DNA of 8,925 nucleotides from Clostridia bacterium (GTDB lineage Bacteria; Bacillota; Clostridia; Christensenellales; Borkfalkiaceae). Location: NCBI GenBank assembly GCA_017631725.1, contig JAGBSS010000074.1:1-8925 (forward strand). Direction: 5' to 3'. A program made the position numbers and the translations under genes. The notes beneath the pieces were generated by a model. It had not been told where the DNA came from. It saw only the letters and a program-made list of their open reading frames with translations, and did no database searches. Below are positions 7,390-8,925 of this stretch, in pieces. Numbering within the stretch: position 1 is the first letter of the stretch; each line of letters begins with the position of its first letter.

Positions 7390-8070
7390 ATGGAAACTCT
7401 TTTTATAACCGATTGTTCTATAGAAGATGCGTTAAAATTACATGGCGACGATATTTCAAACGCAAATTTAGTTGTTTTTGGGTTTAACGGAATGGGGCTT
7501 GTAAGTTATAAAAAAGAACTTTCTGGCGAAACGGATTATTTTAGAGATTTAGCAATTTTATCTAAACAAATTAAAGGTGTTGTAATAAGTGGTTGCGATA
7601 CCGATTCTTACGGAAGTTTTCGCCACTCTGCCGCAATAGCCGATTGTGGAAAGCTTTTAGGCGTTTCCGATATGGTGCATTTAGAAGAAGGCAGCGAATT
7701 TGTTCCGGGGGCTGCTTTTAGGGTGTACGATACAAGTATTGGCAAAATTGGTATTATTATAGAAGACGATTTGTATTTCCCAGAAGTTGTAAGGGTGCTT
7801 TCCTTATGTGATGCCGACTTTATAGTTTGCATACTAAAAAAAATAGAAGATTTTATGCCACAAATTATGCTTCGGGCATCTGCTTACTCAAACGGCGTTT
7901 CAATGTCGCTTTGTGCTAAAAACTATGCTTGCGTTGCAAACGCAAACGGAAAAATTTCTGCACTAACAAAAACGGGGCTACTTAAAACCGAAGTTGCAAA
8001 AGATAAAGATTATCACTTGGTCAGTTTAAGAAAACGTGGTATGTATAAAGAATTTAATTCAGGATATTAG
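7390..8070 (+). CDS. Nitrilase-superfamily-fold protein lacking the catalytic Glu-Lys-Cys triad
   Basis: The 226-residue protein follows the carbon-nitrogen hydrolase layout: ANLVVF (25-30), RHSAAIADCGKLLGVSDMVHL (starting at 78), FVPGAAFRVYDTSIGKIGI (104-122), DLYFPEVVRVLSLCDADFIV (starting at 127), RASAYSNGV (162-170), and a C-terminal RKRGMY. In active members the triad lies in FPE, K-(I/V)-H-L and G-(L/I)-x-I-C. Here these read FGF (F32), MVHL (M95) and GIIIE (E125), so all three positions appear substituted. It is also shorter than the usual 260-280 residues, with a reduced first strand. I infer a non-enzymatic homologue, perhaps with a binding or regulatory role; function unknown. ATG at 7390 is preferred to TTG at 7378 because GGGGG (7380-7384) sits five bases upstream. 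trmL follows after nine bases. Confidence 0.75.
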   Translation: METLFITDCSIEDALKLHGDDISNANLVVFGFNGMGLVSYKKELSGETDYFRDLAILSKQIKGVVISGCDTDSYGSFRHSAAIADCGKLLGVSDMVHLEEGSEFVPGAAFRVYDTSIGKIGIIIEDDLYFPEVVRVLSLCDADFIVCILKKIEDFMPQIMLRASAYSNGVSMSLCAKNYACVANANGKISALTKTGLLKTEVAKDKDYHLVSLRKRGMYKEFNSGY

Positions 8071-8079
8071 GAGAAAGAT

Positions 8080-8571
8080 ATGGCGTTAAACGTTGTTTTA
8101 GTTGAACCGGAAATTCCGCAAAATGCAGGAAATATATCAAGAACGTGTGCAGTCACAGGCAGTATTTTACATATGGTAAGACCTTTGGGCTTTGAAGTTT
8201 CGGACAAGCATTTAAAAAGGGCAGGGTTAGATTATTGGCACTTTTTAGAAATTCATTACTATGATAGTATAGAAGAAGTAATGGACAAGTTTTATAACGG
8301 TTCTAATTTTTGGTTTTTTTCAACCAAGGCAGAAAACGTGCATTCAGACGTAAGTTATAAAGACGGCGACTTTTTAGTTTTTGGCAAAGAAACAAAAGGA
8401 TTACCAGAATCACTTTTAGAAAAATATTATTCAAGATGCGTTAGACTTCCAATGATGGATGAAACACGTTCTCTAAATTTATCTAACTCTGTATGCGTTG
8501 GCGTATACGAAGCGTTAAGGCAACTTAATTACCCATGGCTTAAAGTTAAGGGAGAAATTCCTAAAAGATAG
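8080..8571 (+). CDS. trmL: tRNA (cytidine(34)-2'-O)-methyltransferase, SPOUT family
   Basis: TrmL (formerly YibK or CspR) uses S-adenosylmethionine to 2'-O-methylate the wobble nucleotide of certain leucine tRNAs. The 163-residue protein is the usual length and matches E. coli TrmL closely. It has VEPEIPQNAGNISRTCAVTG (8-27), RPLGFEVSDKHLKRAGLDYW (34-53), and the knot motifs FGKETKGLP (101-109) and RSLNLSNSV (130-138), followed by YEALRQLNYP. The AGGAG site (8069-8073) overlaps the TAG stop of the preceding gene and is six bases from ATG, so translation is probably coupled. No catalytic residue is obviously missing. Confidence 0.95.
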   Translation: MALNVVLVEPEIPQNAGNISRTCAVTGSILHMVRPLGFEVSDKHLKRAGLDYWHFLEIHYYDSIEEVMDKFYNGSNFWFFSTKAENVHSDVSYKDGDFLVFGKETKGLPESLLEKYYSRCVRLPMMDETRSLNLSNSVCVGVYEALRQLNYPWLKVKGEIPKR

Positions 8572-8602
8572 CCATTTTTAGCCTTTCATATAACTAAATT
8601 GA

Positions 8603-8631
8603 TTGACAAGCAAATTGCTTTTTTATATAAT
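8603..8631 (+). promoter_or_regulatory. Perfect-consensus sigma-A promoter of pgk
   Basis: TTGACA (8603-8608), a 17-bp spacer and TATAAT (8626-8631) match the housekeeping consensus at every base. Transcription should begin near 8638, giving a leader of about 30 bases containing the GGAGGG ribosome binding site. This fits strong expression of a glycolytic gene. Confidence 0.9.
8608..8620. promoter_or_regulatory. Inverted repeat in the pgk promoter spacer (possible operator)
   Basis: AAGCAA and TTGCTT form a 6-bp inverted repeat around a central A, lying exactly between the -35 and -10 hexamers. A regulator bound there would block RNA polymerase. I do not recognise a known operator, and a 6-bp palindrome in AT-rich DNA can be chance. 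Confidence 0.3.
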
Positions 8632-8667
8632 ATTTAAAAATGATAAAAATATTGTTCGGAGGGATTT

Positions 8668-8925
8668 ATGAACAAGAAATCTATAAAAGACGTAAACGTA
8701 AGTGGCAAAAGGTGTTTAGTTCGTGTGGACTTTAACGTTCCTATGAAAGATGGTGTTATAACAGATGAAAACCGTATTAACGGCGCTCTTCCAACCATTA
8801 AATATCTTGTTGAACAAGGTGCAAAAGTTATTTTATGTTCACACATGGGCAAGCCACACAACGTTTTAACCGAAGGCTTTGGCTTAAACAAAAAGGAAAA
8901 GAAGGCTGTTGAGGCTCTTCCCGAA
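8668..8925 (+). CDS. pgk: Phosphoglycerate kinase, N-terminal part (3' end outside window)
   Basis: Pgk transfers phosphate from 1,3-bisphosphoglycerate to ADP in glycolysis. The 86 visible residues contain the N-terminal substrate-domain signatures RVDFNVP (19-25), [12 protein letters not shown] (33-44) and CSHMGKP (57-63), with the conserved Asp, Asn, Arg and His of the 3-phosphoglycerate site. ATG is preceded by GGAGGG (8658-8663). After HMGKP the sequence runs through a lysine-rich stretch (about residues 64-86) instead of reaching the usual SLAPV segment within ten or so residues, suggesting an insertion. It begins its own transcription unit from the consensus promoter upstream. Confidence 0.95.
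   Translation, partial: MNKKSIKDVNVSGKRCLVRVDFNVPMKDGVITDENRINGALPTIKYLVEQGAKVILCSHMGKPHNVLTEGFGLNKKEKKAVEALPE

Noticed and set aside
8534..8580. Terminator after trmL from ATGGCT (8536 region) pairing with AGCCAT near 8570
   Set aside because: The stem is six bases with a loop of about 30, lies mostly inside the coding region and has only a short T run, so it is weak.

Overview
The window is AT-rich bacterial chromosome with short intergenic gaps, strong AGGAG-type ribosome binding sites and intrinsic terminators. It reads as low-GC Bacillota, most likely an uncultured gut member of the Clostridia. That inference rests on a spoIIE-type sporulation phosphatase, a SpoVB-type flippase, a one-step meso-diaminopimelate dehydrogenase and a BspA-like leucine-rich-repeat protein. 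I see no mobile element, CRISPR array, rRNA or tRNA.

Layout. Positions 1-422 (+) hold the C-terminal end of a BspA-like surface repeat protein. It converges on spoIIE (489-2762, -), and a hairpin with A and T tracts on its two sides (443-473) can terminate both. A 172-bp divergent region (2763-2934) separates spoIIE from a rightward block. That block starts with ddh (2935-3908), broken by a single -1 frameshift near 3112-3117. It is followed, with a 1-base TAATG overlap, by a membrane-anchored ComEC-type metallo-beta-lactamase-fold protein (3908-5041). A terminator-like hairpin (5059-5090), whose right arm is also the Shine-Dalgarno of the next gene, leads into the SpoVB-type flippase (5092-6441). 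This overlaps a tRNA-dihydrouridine synthase (6401-7336) by 41 bases. A probable promoter at the dus stop codon serves a nitrilase-fold protein that lacks all three catalytic residues (7390-8070) and trmL (8080-8571). A perfect-consensus housekeeping promoter (8603-8631) drives pgk, which runs off the right edge.

How the genes fit together. Ddh makes meso-diaminopimelate for peptidoglycan and lysine, and the SpoVB/MurJ-type transporter flips lipid-linked cell-wall precursors. SpoIIE activates the forespore sigma factor. Dus and TrmL modify tRNA, and Pgk is glycolytic. This is mostly core chromosome, with the BspA-like gene the most accessory-looking part.

The points most worth a second look are the nitrilase-fold protein with all three catalytic positions substituted, the terminator hairpin that embeds the SpoVB-type gene's Shine-Dalgarno, and the ddh frameshift. 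I do not see a clearly new multi-gene system here.
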